From an uncultured Oscillospiraceae bacterium (GTDB lineage Bacteria; Bacillota; Clostridia; Oscillospirales; Acutalibacteraceae): a DNA stretch of 36,773 bases. The stretch lies in the NCBI GenBank assembly GCA_900548545.1, contig URKX01000025.1, positions 1-36,773 of the forward strand, read 5' to 3'. The first letter of the stretch is position 1. Every line of letters starts with the position of its first letter. The position numbers and the translations under genes are program-made. Of this stretch, positions 7,650 through 15,919 are shown in pieces. A model generated the notes under the pieces. It searched no databases. It was given only the letters and a program-made list of their open reading frames with translations, and had not been told where the DNA came from.

Positions 7650-10600
7650 GGCGATCTCCTCCTTTCCCCAAAGCTTCCTCCATTTGGAGCAGCGCCTCCT
7701 GGGAGGTGGTCTTGTCCTGCTCCACGTCCTTCTCGTCAAACTCCTTGCCGCACACCGGGCTGTAAGCACACCAGCGGCAAGGGATCTTATTCTTCCGGTT
7801 GGGGGCGGCCTCCACCCGGCCGGAAAGCAGCTCCTCCCCCATGGTGGCGATCAGCCGTTTGGAGTAGTCCAGCACTGTTTTCAGCTGCTCCCCATCCAGG
7901 GCCGAACTGAACCGCCCCAGGCTGCCGTCCTTATTCAGGGACGCGGGGATAAACCGCCCCTTGGCCCCAGCCTCCATGGCCAAGAGGATCTCCTGGTCGC
8001 TTAACACCAGGCCGCTCATTTTCATCTGCTTGTCCGCCTCCGCCTTGATCTTATCTTCTCCAGTACCCCGGTCCACGGACACAGAGGGCTCCGCTGCGGG
8101 CATATACAGGATCCCCGCAGGGAACTCCTGGCCGTTTTCCACCAAGGCCGCCAAGTACACAAGCATCTGCATATTCAGGCCATACAGGGCGTCCCCCAGC
8201 CGGAAGGTCTTCCGCCCGGTCTTGTAGTCGATAACCCGCACAAAGCGCTTGCCTTGGGGGTCCACATACAAGTCCACCCGGTCGATGGTCCCCCCCACGG
8301 TAACTTTTCCCTTAGCGGTGAGGATCTCTAAGGGCGGGGCATCTTTCCCATAACCCAGTCCCCACTCCAAATGCTGGGGCAAAAACTGGCTTTGGGCAAG
8401 TTCCTCCTCCACGTGGCGGATCAGCTTGCAGGCCGACTGGCACAACCGGGAAAGCCGGTACTTTTCCCGGCCAGAAAGCAGCCCCAGGCCGCCCATGTTC
8501 TCCTGGGCATACTCCTGGATCAGCCCGGACACCCGCCCCTCCAGCTCCTCCTCGTTCCACCCGGCCCGCACCTGGGCCGGCTCCCGGAAGATCCGCTCAA
8601 ACAGGAAGTGCATCAAGGTGCCGTACTGAAGCACGTCCACCTCTGCGGGACGGCGTTCCTTTGCGTTTAACCCATACCGGCAAAAGTACTGGAAAGGGCA
8701 CTGATGGTACACCTCCACCTGGGTGGGGGAAAGGAAGGGACGTTTTCCAAAAAGTTCCTGGGCCAAGGCAGGGTCCTCCAGCTGCTCCTCTCCCCGGCCT
8801 GCGGCCCGCTCCAAGGCCCCCACCCGGCCCCGATAGACAAGGTCGCCCTCAAACAGCTGCCGCAGAGCCCCCGAGGCGCTGTCAGTCTGGCTGAACCGGG
8901 CAGCCAGCCGAGTGAAAGCCGCCTCCTTGGAGTTGGCAAAATAGACGTCCGGCAAGTCCCGCAAAGGCCGCAAGGTGGGGAAAATCCCCAGCAGGGCGGT
9001 GACCAGCTCGCTGGGCTCTTTGTCCTCCCCGTCAGCGGCGCGGGGCCAGCTGACATACAGCCGCTGAGAGGGGGCACAGGCCACCGAATAGGCCAGGTAC
9101 CGCTCCTCCATGGCCCGCTGCTCCAGGGGGTCGCCCAGGGGAAGCTCCCGGGCAATCAGCTCCCGGCGCTCGGCATCGGAGAACACGCCGCTGGACTTGG
9201 GGGCCAGGGGGAACTCCCCTTGGGCCGCGCCGATCAAAAACGCCGCCCGGGGGGAGGACTGCCGCACCTGTTCCGCAGTGCCGAAGATCACCTGGTCCAC
9301 GGTTTGGGGGATCTCCGACACATCCTCCCCAGCGATGACCTCCTTTAACAGCTGGTAATACCGTTCCCGAGGAAGGGGACGGTCCCCTAAAATGGCCCGC
9401 ATCTGGTCCAGGATCTCCATAAGCAGGTCCCACACCCGCAGCTGCTTTTTCGCCAGGGCAGCCTCCCCGGCTTCTTCCAAAGCCAAGCAATAGGCCGGCA
9501 GGTTTTCCTCCATGCCATAGGCCATCAGCATCATGTAGGCCGCCTGGGAGATCCCGCTGCCAGTGGAGTCCTTTGTCCGGGCGGCAAAACGCTCCAAGGG
9601 GCCGATGAGCCTCTGCCGCAGCTGGTTGAGCCGGGCAAGCTCCTGGGTGTCCTCCGGGGTAAACTCCTTGCCAAACCCCTGGGGGTGGCGGACAAACTCC
9701 TGCCGCCATCCGGCACCGCCGATCTTCCACAGGTAGGCGTAATTCTCCAAAGCGGAGATCTCTTCGGCGGTAAACCCGGAAACGCCGGTTTTCAGCATTT
9801 CCAGCAAAGCCTCAGTGGGGTAGCCCCCCAGCACCGCCTCAAAGGCACCCAGCACAAACCGGGTCACCGGCTCCCCATCCACCCGGGCGGGCTGGGAAAC
9901 AAAACAGGGGATGTCCCGCTTTTTCAAGGCGGCGTCCAGGCAGCCATAATAGCGCTCCGGGCTGCGGCAGATGATGGAGAAATCCCGATAGCGCCAGCCC
10001 TCCTGGGTCACCAGGCGGCGGATAGTGGCCGCCGCGAACTCCGCTTCCTCGTAGGGGTCACGGGCCTCAAACACGGTGATGCCCTCATGGTCCGGGGAAG
10101 TCATGGTTTCCCCGGCGCAGAACAGCTGGGCTTCCACCAGCTTCAAATTCTCGTTTTGGAACCTGGGCGCCCCGGTGAGCATCACCGGCGGCTGGACACT
10201 GACCCCATTTTCCGCTGCGGCAGCGGAAAGGCGGTGGAGGGTGCGGTCCACCAAGGCAAACAGCCCTGTGCCGGTGTGGTCCAGGCCGTCGGTGCACAGG
10301 GAAACGATCACTTGGTCCGCCCGGCGCATGATCTGGGTAAGGACAGCCACCTCCTGAGCGGTAAAACCCTCAAAGGAGTCCACTGCCACGGTACGCCCCT
10401 CAAAAAAGCTGCTGGTTTCCAAAGCCTGGGAGAGCCTTGTCAAGTCATCCCGGGAATCCAGGTAGGAGGCAGCCACCAGCGCATCGTATGTATGGTACAG
10501 CAGGGAAAGCTCCGAGAGTTTTTTCCCCAGGCCGCTGCCTCCCAAGTCCCGGGCGGTATGGCCCAGTTCCTCCGGTGAGATGCCGCACATCTTCATTTCG

Positions 10601-10974
10601 TTCACCGCAGTGAGCATCACGTCGGTGACCCGGCCGCTTTTCGCCGCGGCTGCGTAGACCTCCAACCGGTCCTGGCAGGCCTCAATGGCGGAGGCCATCA
10701 AAATGCGCCTGCCCCCGTCGCTGAGCCTGCGGCCCACGGCGCCCCCCTCTTTCCGGAACACTGCTTCCGCCAGGCGGGTAAAGCTGTACACCGGGATGGC
10801 GTTTCCCCGGACAGGGCCGGCCAGGCGCAGCATAGCTTTCTCCGTTTCAAAGGTGTACTGCTCCGGGACAACCATCACCGTGCTATCTAAACCGGACAGG
10901 CTCCTGTCCGCCAGCAGGCGGCGCAGGTATTCTGTTTTTCCGCTGCCCGCTCTTCCCAGGACAAATTGCAGCAT
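7642..10974 (-). CDS. addB: ATP-dependent helicase/deoxyribonuclease subunit B
   Basis: Partner of AddA; it recognises Chi and cuts the 5'-ended strand. The 1110 residues start MLQFVLGRAGSGKTEYL, with an intact Walker A. The C-terminal nuclease has GGTIDRVDLYVD and VIDYKTGRK (about residue 916). It is framed by the Fe-S cluster cysteines of the family: one in YHQCPFQYFC (about 759) and the C-x2-C-x5-C group CRWCAYSPVC (about 1068). The ATG at 10974 follows GGAGGGG. The gene order addB-addA is the usual Firmicutes one. It has its own extended -10 promoter with a dyad immediately downstream. Confidence 0.96.
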   Translation of the reverse strand: MLQFVLGRAGSGKTEYLRRLLADRSLSGLDSTVMVVPEQYTFETEKAMLRLAGPVRGNAIPVYSFTRLAEAVFRKEGGAVGRRLSDGGRRILMASAIEACQDRLEVYAAAAKSGRVTDVMLTAVNEMKMCGISPEELGHTARDLGGSGLGKKLSELSLLYHTYDALVAASYLDSRDDLTRLSQALETSSFFEGRTVAVDSFEGFTAQEVAVLTQIMRRADQVIVSLCTDGLDHTGTGLFALVDRTLHRLSAAAAENGVSVQPPVMLTGAPRFQNENLKLVEAQLFCAGETMTSPDHEGITVFEARDPYEEAEFAAATIRRLVTQEGWRYRDFSIICRSPERYYGCLDAALKKRDIPCFVSQPARVDGEPVTRFVLGAFEAVLGGYPTEALLEMLKTGVSGFTAEEISALENYAYLWKIGGAGWRQEFVRHPQGFGKEFTPEDTQELARLNQLRQRLIGPLERFAARTKDSTGSGISQAAYMMLMAYGMEENLPAYCLALEEAGEAALAKKQLRVWDLLMEILDQMRAILGDRPLPRERYYQLLKEVIAGEDVSEIPQTVDQVIFGTAEQVRQSSPRAAFLIGAAQGEFPLAPKSSGVFSDAERRELIARELPLGDPLEQRAMEERYLAYSVACAPSQRLYVSWPRAADGEDKEPSELVTALLGIFPTLRPLRDLPDVYFANSKEAAFTRLAARFSQTDSASGALRQLFEGDLVYRGRVGALERAAGRGEEQLEDPALAQELFGKRPFLSPTQVEVYHQCPFQYFCRYGLNAKERRPAEVDVLQYGTLMHFLFERIFREPAQVRAGWNEEELEGRVSGLIQEYAQENMGGLGLLSGREKYRLSRLCQSACKLIRHVEEELAQSQFLPQHLEWGLGYGKDAPPLEILTAKGKVTVGGTIDRVDLYVDPQGKRFVRVIDYKTGRKTFRLGDALYGLNMQMLVYLAALVENGQEFPAGILYMPAAEPSVSVDRGTGEDKIKAEADKQMKMSGLVLSDQEILLAMEAGAKGRFIPASLNKDGSLGRFSSALDGEQLKTVLDYSKRLIATMGEELLSGRVEAAPNRKNKIPCRWCAYSPVCGKEFDEKDVEQDKTTSQEALLQMEEALGKGGDRHG

Positions 10975-11070
10975 TTCTCTCCCCTCCCCCACCCTTCATG
11001 AAAGAAAAAGAAAGGTGTCAAAGAACGTCTTCGTGGCGGTGCGTGCCCGCACAGGACAATTCAAGTTTTC

Positions 11071-11106
11071 ACGTACCTAGTTCGGTACGTTTAGGAATTC
11101 ATTATA
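11071..11106 (-). promoter_or_regulatory. addBA promoter with an operator-like dyad
   Basis: A perfect -10 TATAAT (11106-11101) carries the extended TGG ahead of it; the -35 region is weak. Just downstream, in the expected early transcript, ACGTACC and GGTACGT (11090-11071) form a 7-bp inverted repeat around GAACTA. That is a plausible repressor site or RNA hairpin. It contains CGAAC, a LexA half-site, but the other half does not fit GTTCG. Confidence 0.6.
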
Positions 11107-11135
11107 CCACACTCCCCCTGCCCAGGGAAAGTGCA

Positions 11136-11759
11136 TCACTCCCGGAAAAATTCCCGCAAAGCCTGCCAAAGCTCCACCGCTTTCCATTTCACCTGGTAAT
11201 CGCCTTGGCTTTCCACCACTTCCCGCTCCCCGTCCGGCAGGGTCAGCAGGGCATTGTCCTGGCTGGCCGCCGGCAAGCACAAGGTGGGAAACACCACGCA
11301 CCACCAATTTTTTCCGACACCCTCTCCCAGGGTGACCCGCAGCGTCCGGTAACGCCCCGCAGGCAGCCGGAACGAACCGTAATCCCGGGTGGTAAAGTAC
11401 ATTTCGGTCATCTCCGCTTGGGCAGAATAGGAAAAGCCCTGCTCTTCCAGCACCTTCCGGGCGGTCCCCGTCAGGGACTGCAAATGGGTGCACAACACGG
11501 CGCTGGCCTCTTCCATGGAGGAGGCATCCCCGTACCAGCGGGCGGCCTCCTCCAGTACGGCATCCCGCACCAACAGCTTCACAGCCTGGTCCTCTTCCGA
11601 GTCGGAGTTAGCTACCACGTGGAGGCGCACCACGTCTTGGGGCAGGGTTTCACAGGCGGCGGCAAAGGGGAAAAAGCTGGCGATCACAGCCAGGGTGAAC
11701 CCACAGGCCATGGCCTTTCCCAACAAGCGTTTGGCAAAAGTATGTTTTTCAGGGGTCAT
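11136..11759 (-). CDS. spoIIR: Stage II sporulation protein R
   Basis: The forespore-made signal that crosses into the intermembrane space and triggers SpoIIGA to process pro-sigma-E in the mother cell. The 207 residues have a basic N-terminus and a hydrophobic segment (LGKAMACGFTLAVIASFF, about 13-30), then family blocks: DVVRLHVVANSDSEEDQAVK, LLVRDAVL, the YFTTRDYGSFRLPAGRYRTL region and LGEGVGKNWWCVVFPTLC. I start at ATG 11759, after AAAGGATG; the 23 extra in-frame residues upstream are unlike the family. In Bacillus subtilis the gene is read by sigma-F, and a partial sigma-F-like site lies upstream here. Its presence implies the organism can form endospores. Confidence 0.94.
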   Translation of the reverse strand: MTPEKHTFAKRLLGKAMACGFTLAVIASFFPFAAACETLPQDVVRLHVVANSDSEEDQAVKLLVRDAVLEEAARWYGDASSMEEASAVLCTHLQSLTGTARKVLEEQGFSYSAQAEMTEMYFTTRDYGSFRLPAGRYRTLRVTLGEGVGKNWWCVVFPTLCLPAASQDNALLTLPDGEREVVESQGDYQVKWKAVELWQALREFFRE

Positions 11760-11816
11760 GTTCCAATACCATCCTTTCCAGAAACTGGAGAGAGTATGGG
11801 GCGTTTTGGGAGGGCT

Positions 11817-11846
11817 TATACATCCCATTTGACAGGGGTGCTATAA
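11817..11846 (-). promoter_or_regulatory. Candidate sigma-F-like promoter of spoIIR
   Basis: TTATA (11846-11842), a 15-bp spacer, then GGGATGTATA (11826-11817). Against the sigma-F pattern GywTA-N15-GGnrAnAmTw the -35 misses the first base and the -10 misses two A positions, while the spacing is exact. Suggestive only. Confidence 0.35.
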
Positions 11847-11847
11847 T
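11839..11847 (+). promoter_or_regulatory. Extended -10 promoter of the metal exporter gene
   Basis: TGC followed by a perfect TATAAT (11842-11847). A TTGACA stands only 7 bp before the -10, which is too close to serve as its -35. The short leader holds a 6-bp stem-loop (GGCCTG and CAGGCC, 11859-11875). The -10 overlaps the putative spoIIR promoter on the other strand. Confidence 0.55.
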
Positions 11848-11925
11848 AAAGTTCAATAGGCCTGCCTTCCAGGCCGCTTTGGCAAAACCCACTTTCAAAC
11901 ATGGACTTTGAGAAAGGTTGTTTCT

Positions 11926-12765
11926 ATGCTGGATCTACTTTGGGACGCTGTTTTAGACACGCTGAAAACTTTGCCCTTCCTCTTTGGGGCCTACCTGCTC
12001 ATTGAGTATTTGGAGCACAAGGCCAGCGGAAAGCTCACCGGGGCCTTAAAAAGGCTGGGGCCCTTGGGCCCGGCGGGGGGCGCCTTGCTGGGGCTGGTGC
12101 CCCAGTGCGGGTTCTCCGTGGCAGCGGCAAACTTTTACGCCGGCCGGCTCATCACCCCCGGAACCTTGGTGGCAGTTTTCCTGGCCACCAGCGACGAGGC
12201 CCTGCCCATTTTGATCTCCCAGCCAGGGGCGCTGCCCGACCTTGCCCTGCTGCTGGGGGTGAAACTGGCAGCAGGGTGTGTGTTCGGCGTGCTGGTAGAT
12301 GTGCTCTGGAAGCACCTGCCCCACAACGATCCGGACCACCCTTTTGAGGACCTCTGCCACGACTGCGGCTGCGAGGAACACGGGATCTTCCGCTCTGCCC
12401 TGGTGCATACCCTGCGGATCGCCCTGTTCCTGCTGCTCATCAACCTGGTGCTGGGCGCCGCCATCCACTTTGTAGGGGAGGACCGCATCTCCCAGGTGCT
12501 GCTTTCCGGCAGTGTGTGGCAGCCCTTTGTAGCCGGGCTCATTGGCTTTATCCCCAACTGCGCCGCCTCAGTGATCCTCACCGAGCTGTACCTGTCCGGC
12601 TCCCTGTCCTTCGGGGCGGTGGTGGCCGGGCTGTGCACCGGCGCCGGGCTGGGGCTTGCGGTGCTGTTCAAATACAACCGTCACTGGAAAGAAAACCTCC
12701 TTTTAGTCGGATTTCTCTACGCTTCCGCAGTGATCACCGGATTGGTGTGCGGGGCAGTTTTTTAA
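11926..12765 (+). CDS. Putative heavy-metal/manganese exporter (ArsP_2/DUF2899-like)
   Basis: A 279-residue polytopic membrane protein, with about eight hydrophobic segments by eye. It has an internal two-fold repeat: the first half carries LLGLVPQCGFSVAAANFYAG, the second LIGFIPNCAASVILTELYLSG. Between them is a soluble Cys/His/Asp-rich stretch (HNDPDHP, then CHDCGCEEHG, about residues 138-156) that could bind a metal ion. This layout matches proteins annotated as putative manganese transporter or arsenic efflux-like (PF11449 family, from memory). The substrate cannot be read from the sequence. The start is the ATG at 11926, eight bases after GAAAGG; an upstream in-frame TTG at 11908 lacks a good ribosome site. 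A two-component pair follows 67 bp downstream and may share transcription. Confidence 0.75.
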   Translation: MLDLLWDAVLDTLKTLPFLFGAYLLIEYLEHKASGKLTGALKRLGPLGPAGGALLGLVPQCGFSVAAANFYAGRLITPGTLVAVFLATSDEALPILISQPGALPDLALLLGVKLAAGCVFGVLVDVLWKHLPHNDPDHPFEDLCHDCGCEEHGIFRSALVHTLRIALFLLLINLVLGAAIHFVGEDRISQVLLSGSVWQPFVAGLIGFIPNCAASVILTELYLSGSLSFGAVVAGLCTGAGLGLAVLFKYNRHWKENLLLVGFLYASAVITGLVCGAVF

Positions 12766-12832
12766 CAAGGTTCAGAGAAAAAGTTGATAAATCCCCCGTA
12801 TGCTATTCCCCATGAAGAAGGAGGGGACCGCC

Positions 12833-13501
12833 ATGTACAAGATCTTAGTAGCGGACGATGAAGCGGACATCGTCCATTTGCTGACCGACCTGTTCACCCG
12901 CCAAGGGTACCAGGTGCTGCCGGCCTATGGAGGGGAAGAAGCATTGGCGCTTTGTTCCCAAAAGCCGGACCTGATCCTGCTGGACGTGAATATGCCCGAC
13001 ATGGATGGGTTTTCCCTGTGCAGGCAGGTCCGGGATTTCGTCAACTGCCCCATCCTGTTCCTCACCGCCCGCATTGAAGACGCGGACAAGGTGCGGGGGT
13101 TTGCCGCCGGCGGGGACGATTACATTTTAAAGCCCTTTTCCTCCCAGGAGCTTTTAGCGCGGGTGGGGGCCCACCTGCGCCGGGAAGAACGCCGCCAGGG
13201 CCAAGCCCTGGTGAAATTTGACCAAGGTCTGGTCATCGACTACGGTGCCCGGTGCGTTTACCAAAACGGGGAACCGGTCCACCTGGCCAAAAAGGAATTC
13301 GATATTGTAGAGCTTTTATCCATGCATCCCTCCCAGGTGTTCGACCGGGAGCGGATCTATGAATCCGTGTGGGGATACGACAGCGAAGGCGACAGCTCGG
13401 TAGTGGCGGAACACATCCGGCGGGTCCGGGCAAAATTCTCCGCGGCCGGCTGTGGGGAGCGGATCGTCACTGTTTGGGGCGTGGGATACAAATGGCAATG
13501 A
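12833..13501 (+). CDS. OmpR/PhoB-family response regulator
   Basis: A cytoplasmic DNA-binding regulator of 222 residues. The receiver domain has the acidic pair D8-D9 (LVADDEAD), the phospho-acceptor D51 in LILLDVNMPDMDGF and the conserved Lys in ILKPF. A winged-helix domain of the Trans_reg_C type occupies the C-terminal half (LAKKEFDIVELLSMHPSQVF, then YDSEGDSSVVAEHIRRVR and VWGVGYKW). The ATG at 12833 follows AAGGAGGGG. It overlaps the next kinase gene by four bases (ATGA), so the two are a cognate pair. Target genes cannot be told; the exporter just upstream is a natural candidate. Confidence 0.93.
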   Translation: MYKILVADDEADIVHLLTDLFTRQGYQVLPAYGGEEALALCSQKPDLILLDVNMPDMDGFSLCRQVRDFVNCPILFLTARIEDADKVRGFAAGGDDYILKPFSSQELLARVGAHLRREERRQGQALVKFDQGLVIDYGARCVYQNGEPVHLAKKEFDIVELLSMHPSQVFDRERIYESVWGYDSEGDSSVVAEHIRRVRAKFSAAGCGERIVTVWGVGYKWQ

Positions 13502-14784
13502 AAAAACGCAAAAAAAGCCAGCAGGGGCTCCCTTGGCACAAAAAGATTTCCCTGCGGTGCGCTTTGGTCGTCACCACGGTGCTCTGCGTCCTAGGCGGTA
13601 TCAGTTTTGCCCTATTGGGGAGCTATTCCATGGCGGTTGCCCGGGACGCCCTTTACTACCAGTATATCACCCCCTACTTTGCCGACCAGGATGCCTCGGG
13701 GGAGTATTACGTTGTTTCTGACGACGGCAAAACCCTCTATGTGCACAGCAGTTTGCCATACGCGTACGTGGACCCGGACACGGGGGAAATTTACCCCTTG
13801 GAAACCACCGAGTCGCACCGGTTTATCCCCGCAGGGCCGCTGCGTTTTTTCTACCGCCATGTGAGCGCCATTGCCACTGTTTTCATTGCCCTCACCATTT
13901 TGCTGGCCTTTTTGATGGACGCTTGGTGGTTCTACCGTTGGAAGATCAAAAAGCCCCTGGCTATTTTGAACGCGGCCTCCCAAAAGATCGCTCAGAACGA
14001 TTTAGACTTCCAAGTCGCCGTGCCCGCGGGTGACGAACTAGGCAAGCTTTGCCAGTCCTTTGAAAAGATGCGAGCTTCCCTGGAGGAGAACAACCGCTCC
14101 CTGTGGACTGCGGTAGAGGAGCGCAAGCGATTAAACGCGGCCTTTTCCCATGATCTGCGCACCCCTTTAACAGTGCTGCAAGGGTACAGCGATCTGCTGC
14201 TGGACGCTCTTCCTTCCGGGGACCTGTCCCCGGAAAAGACGGTGTCCACCGTCTTGACTATGCAACGCAGCCTTACCAGGCTACAGCGCTATGTGGAGAG
14301 CATGAATTCCCTCCAGCGGCTGGAAGACCTGGAGCCCCAGAAAATTACAGTCCCGTTTTCCACCCTGTGCGCCCAGCTGGAAGAAACCGGAAAGATCCTC
14401 CGCAAAGAGCAGGGATTCCACTTTGCAAGCCGTGGAGAAGGGGACGTTTTTTTGGACAGTGAGCTGCTGTTCCAAGTACATGAAAACCTCTTCTCCAACG
14501 CGGGGCGGTACGCAAAAGGGAACATCTGGGTCACTGTGGAATTGGAAGGAAAAACCTTGTCCCTCACAGTGGCCGACGACGGCCTGGGGTTCCCCCCAGC
14601 GGCTTTGAAACGGGCCGCCGACCCCTACTACCGGGCAGACCGTTCCCCAGCCCCGGAAGGGGAGCTTCACTTTGGGTTGGGGCTGTACCTGTGCCGCGTG
14701 CTCTGCCAAAAACATGGCGGCAGCCTGGAGATCGGCAATGCCCCAGAGGGCGGCGCCCGGATCACCGCACGGTTTTCCGTCTAA
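13498..14784 (+). CDS. Membrane sensor histidine kinase
   Basis: The partner kinase of the preceding regulator, 428 residues. Domains in order: cytoplasmic basic N-terminus; TM1 (about 17-40); an extracytoplasmic sensor of about 75 residues with several Tyr/Asp; TM2 (about 120-145); a HAMP-like linker; HisKA with H218 in FSHDLRTPLTVLQGYSDLL; and HATPase_c with the N box HENLFSNAGRY, G1 VADDGLGFP and G2 GLGLYLCRVL. I chose the ATG at 13498, coupled to the regulator stop as ATGA; an ATG two codons earlier (13492) is equally possible. The signal is unknown. It is followed 13 bp on by a strong terminator. Confidence 0.92.
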   Translation: MKKRKKSQQGLPWHKKISLRCALVVTTVLCVLGGISFALLGSYSMAVARDALYYQYITPYFADQDASGEYYVVSDDGKTLYVHSSLPYAYVDPDTGEIYPLETTESHRFIPAGPLRFFYRHVSAIATVFIALTILLAFLMDAWWFYRWKIKKPLAILNAASQKIAQNDLDFQVAVPAGDELGKLCQSFEKMRASLEENNRSLWTAVEERKRLNAAFSHDLRTPLTVLQGYSDLLLDALPSGDLSPEKTVSTVLTMQRSLTRLQRYVESMNSLQRLEDLEPQKITVPFSTLCAQLEETGKILRKEQGFHFASRGEGDVFLDSELLFQVHENLFSNAGRYAKGNIWVTVELEGKTLSLTVADDGLGFPPAALKRAADPYYRADRSPAPEGELHFGLGLYLCRVLCQKHGGSLEIGNAPEGGARITARFSV

Positions 14785-14797
14785 TTGCAGAAACACA

Positions 14798-14836
14798 AAA
14801 GTGGCCGTTGCCTTTTGCAACAGCCACTTTCTTTTT
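14798..14836 (+). terminator. Terminator after the two-component operon
   Basis: Stem AAAGTGGC/GCCACTTT, a one-base mismatch, then GTTGC/GCAAC, followed by CTTTTTAT on the plus strand. On the minus strand the tail is TTTTGTG, so it may also stop transcripts coming from ispE. Confidence 0.85.
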
Positions 14837-14993
14837 ATACATGATCCATTTTTCCGGACTGTTCTTTCAGCCCTTCCCTGCGGGCATACACAATAGAGGC
14901 AACTGCCGCTGCCCCCACCGACAGGATAAACACCGCAAACATCCCGGCAGGCGACAAAAAAGCCGGGGAACCCCCCGGCTTGCAAGCGCCCAT
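14835..14993 (-). CDS. Small membrane ORF of 52 codons directly after ispE (uncertain)
   Basis: An open frame begins with ATG at 14993, immediately after the ispE stop, and ends with TAA inside the bidirectional terminator. Residues 18-37 (MFAVFILSVGAAAVASIVYA) are a clean hydrophobic span followed by RREGLKEQ. That is a small single-pass protein with a positive inside end. It also resembles the C-terminal tail of sortase-anchored proteins (short SPAG, hydrophobic span, basic residues), so it could be a decayed remnant of one. Against it: a terminator hairpin (14955-14980) lies within its first codons and no good ribosome site is seen for either the first ATG or the internal one at 14942. Confidence 0.3.
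   Translation of the reverse strand: MGACKPGGSPAFLSPAGMFAVFILSVGAAAVASIVYARREGLKEQSGKMDHV
14955..14980 (-). terminator. Intrinsic terminator of ispE
   Basis: On the minus strand AGCCGGGG and CCCCGGCT pair perfectly around a GGTT loop, followed by a run of T residues. It lies 14 bp after the ispE stop codon. Confidence 0.88.
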
Positions 14994-15860
14994 TTACTTG
15001 TCTGCGTGCTCCCAGCTATAGGGTAAGGGCCTGGCCAAATACAGCCTTCCCTTGCCTTCCAGCTGCTGCATACACGCCTGTGCGGCACCTTCCGAATCGA
15101 AAATACCGAACACCGCCGAACCACTGCCAGTCATGCTGGAGCCAAAGGCGCCGGCGTTTTGCATCGCCCGCTTGATCTCCCGCACCTGCTGGAGCTTCAT
15201 GGTTTCGTCGAACCGGTTGGCCACAGCTTCCCCGATCCGCCGCAAGTCCCCACCGGAGAGCAGGGACACCATTTTCTCAGTGGCCTGTATCCGGGAAATG
15301 GGGAACTGGTCGATCAACGCGTAGGCACGGGGGGTGCTCATCCCTGCGGGGGGCTTGCACACCACCAGCCAACAGTCCGGCAAAGGGGACACTTTTTGCA
15401 CTTGTTCCCCAATGCCTTGGCAGCGGCAGGTACCGCCCACCACGCAGAAGGGCACATCGGCCCCTACCCGCGCCCCCAGGGTCACCAAGGTTTCCAAAGG
15501 CAGATTGGTTTTGAACATCTGGTTTAAGCCATGGAGCACAGCCGCCGCATCGGCGCTGCCGCCACCCATTCCCGCCCGACTGGGTACATATTTGCGGAGG
15601 TTGATGGCCAGCCCTTGGCCAGTGATGCCGCAATGCTCAAAAAAGTACTGGGCCGCCCGGAACGCGGTATTTTTGGTGTCCACCGGAAGGTACTCCCGGT
15701 TGCAGAACAGCCGGATGCCCGGCTTGTTGATCTTCTTGATCTCCACCTCGTCCCACACGGAGATGGTCTGCATCACCGTGTCCAAGGTGTGGTATCCGTC
15801 TTCCCGGCGTCCTGTGACATCCAGGGTCAAATTGATTTTGGCATATGCTTTCAGTTTCAT
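14994..15860 (-). CDS. ispE: 4-diphosphocytidyl-2-C-methyl-D-erythritol kinase
   Basis: Phosphorylates the 2-hydroxyl of CDP-methylerythritol with ATP, a middle step of the MEP route to isoprenoids. At 288 residues it has the usual length. It shows MKLKAYAKINLTLDVTGRRE with DGYHTL (substrate-binding N-terminus), the GHMP-kinase ATP loop in PSRAGMGGGSADAAAVL, VGADVPFC, and the C-terminal MTGSGSAVFGIF motif. I start at ATG 15860, where AYAKINL lies as in homologues; a 41-residue upstream extension is not conserved-looking. It sits 59 bp after the DUF362 gene on the same strand, so it may be the last gene of that transcript, and ends at its own terminator. Confidence 0.96.
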   Translation of the reverse strand: MKLKAYAKINLTLDVTGRREDGYHTLDTVMQTISVWDEVEIKKINKPGIRLFCNREYLPVDTKNTAFRAAQYFFEHCGITGQGLAINLRKYVPSRAGMGGGSADAAAVLHGLNQMFKTNLPLETLVTLGARVGADVPFCVVGGTCRCQGIGEQVQKVSPLPDCWLVVCKPPAGMSTPRAYALIDQFPISRIQATEKMVSLLSGGDLRRIGEAVANRFDETMKLQQVREIKRAMQNAGAFGSSMTGSGSAVFGIFDSEGAAQACMQQLEGKGRLYLARPLPYSWEHADK

Positions 15861-15919
15861 GGGTCTTTCTATCCTATCCTCCGAGTAAGGCCGGATGTAT
15901 TTGTCCGTATTTTCGGACA

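Noticed and set aside
11829..11847. TTGACA followed by TATAAT as a full promoter
   Set aside because: The two boxes are only 7 bp apart, too close for sigma-A. I kept the extended -10 alone.
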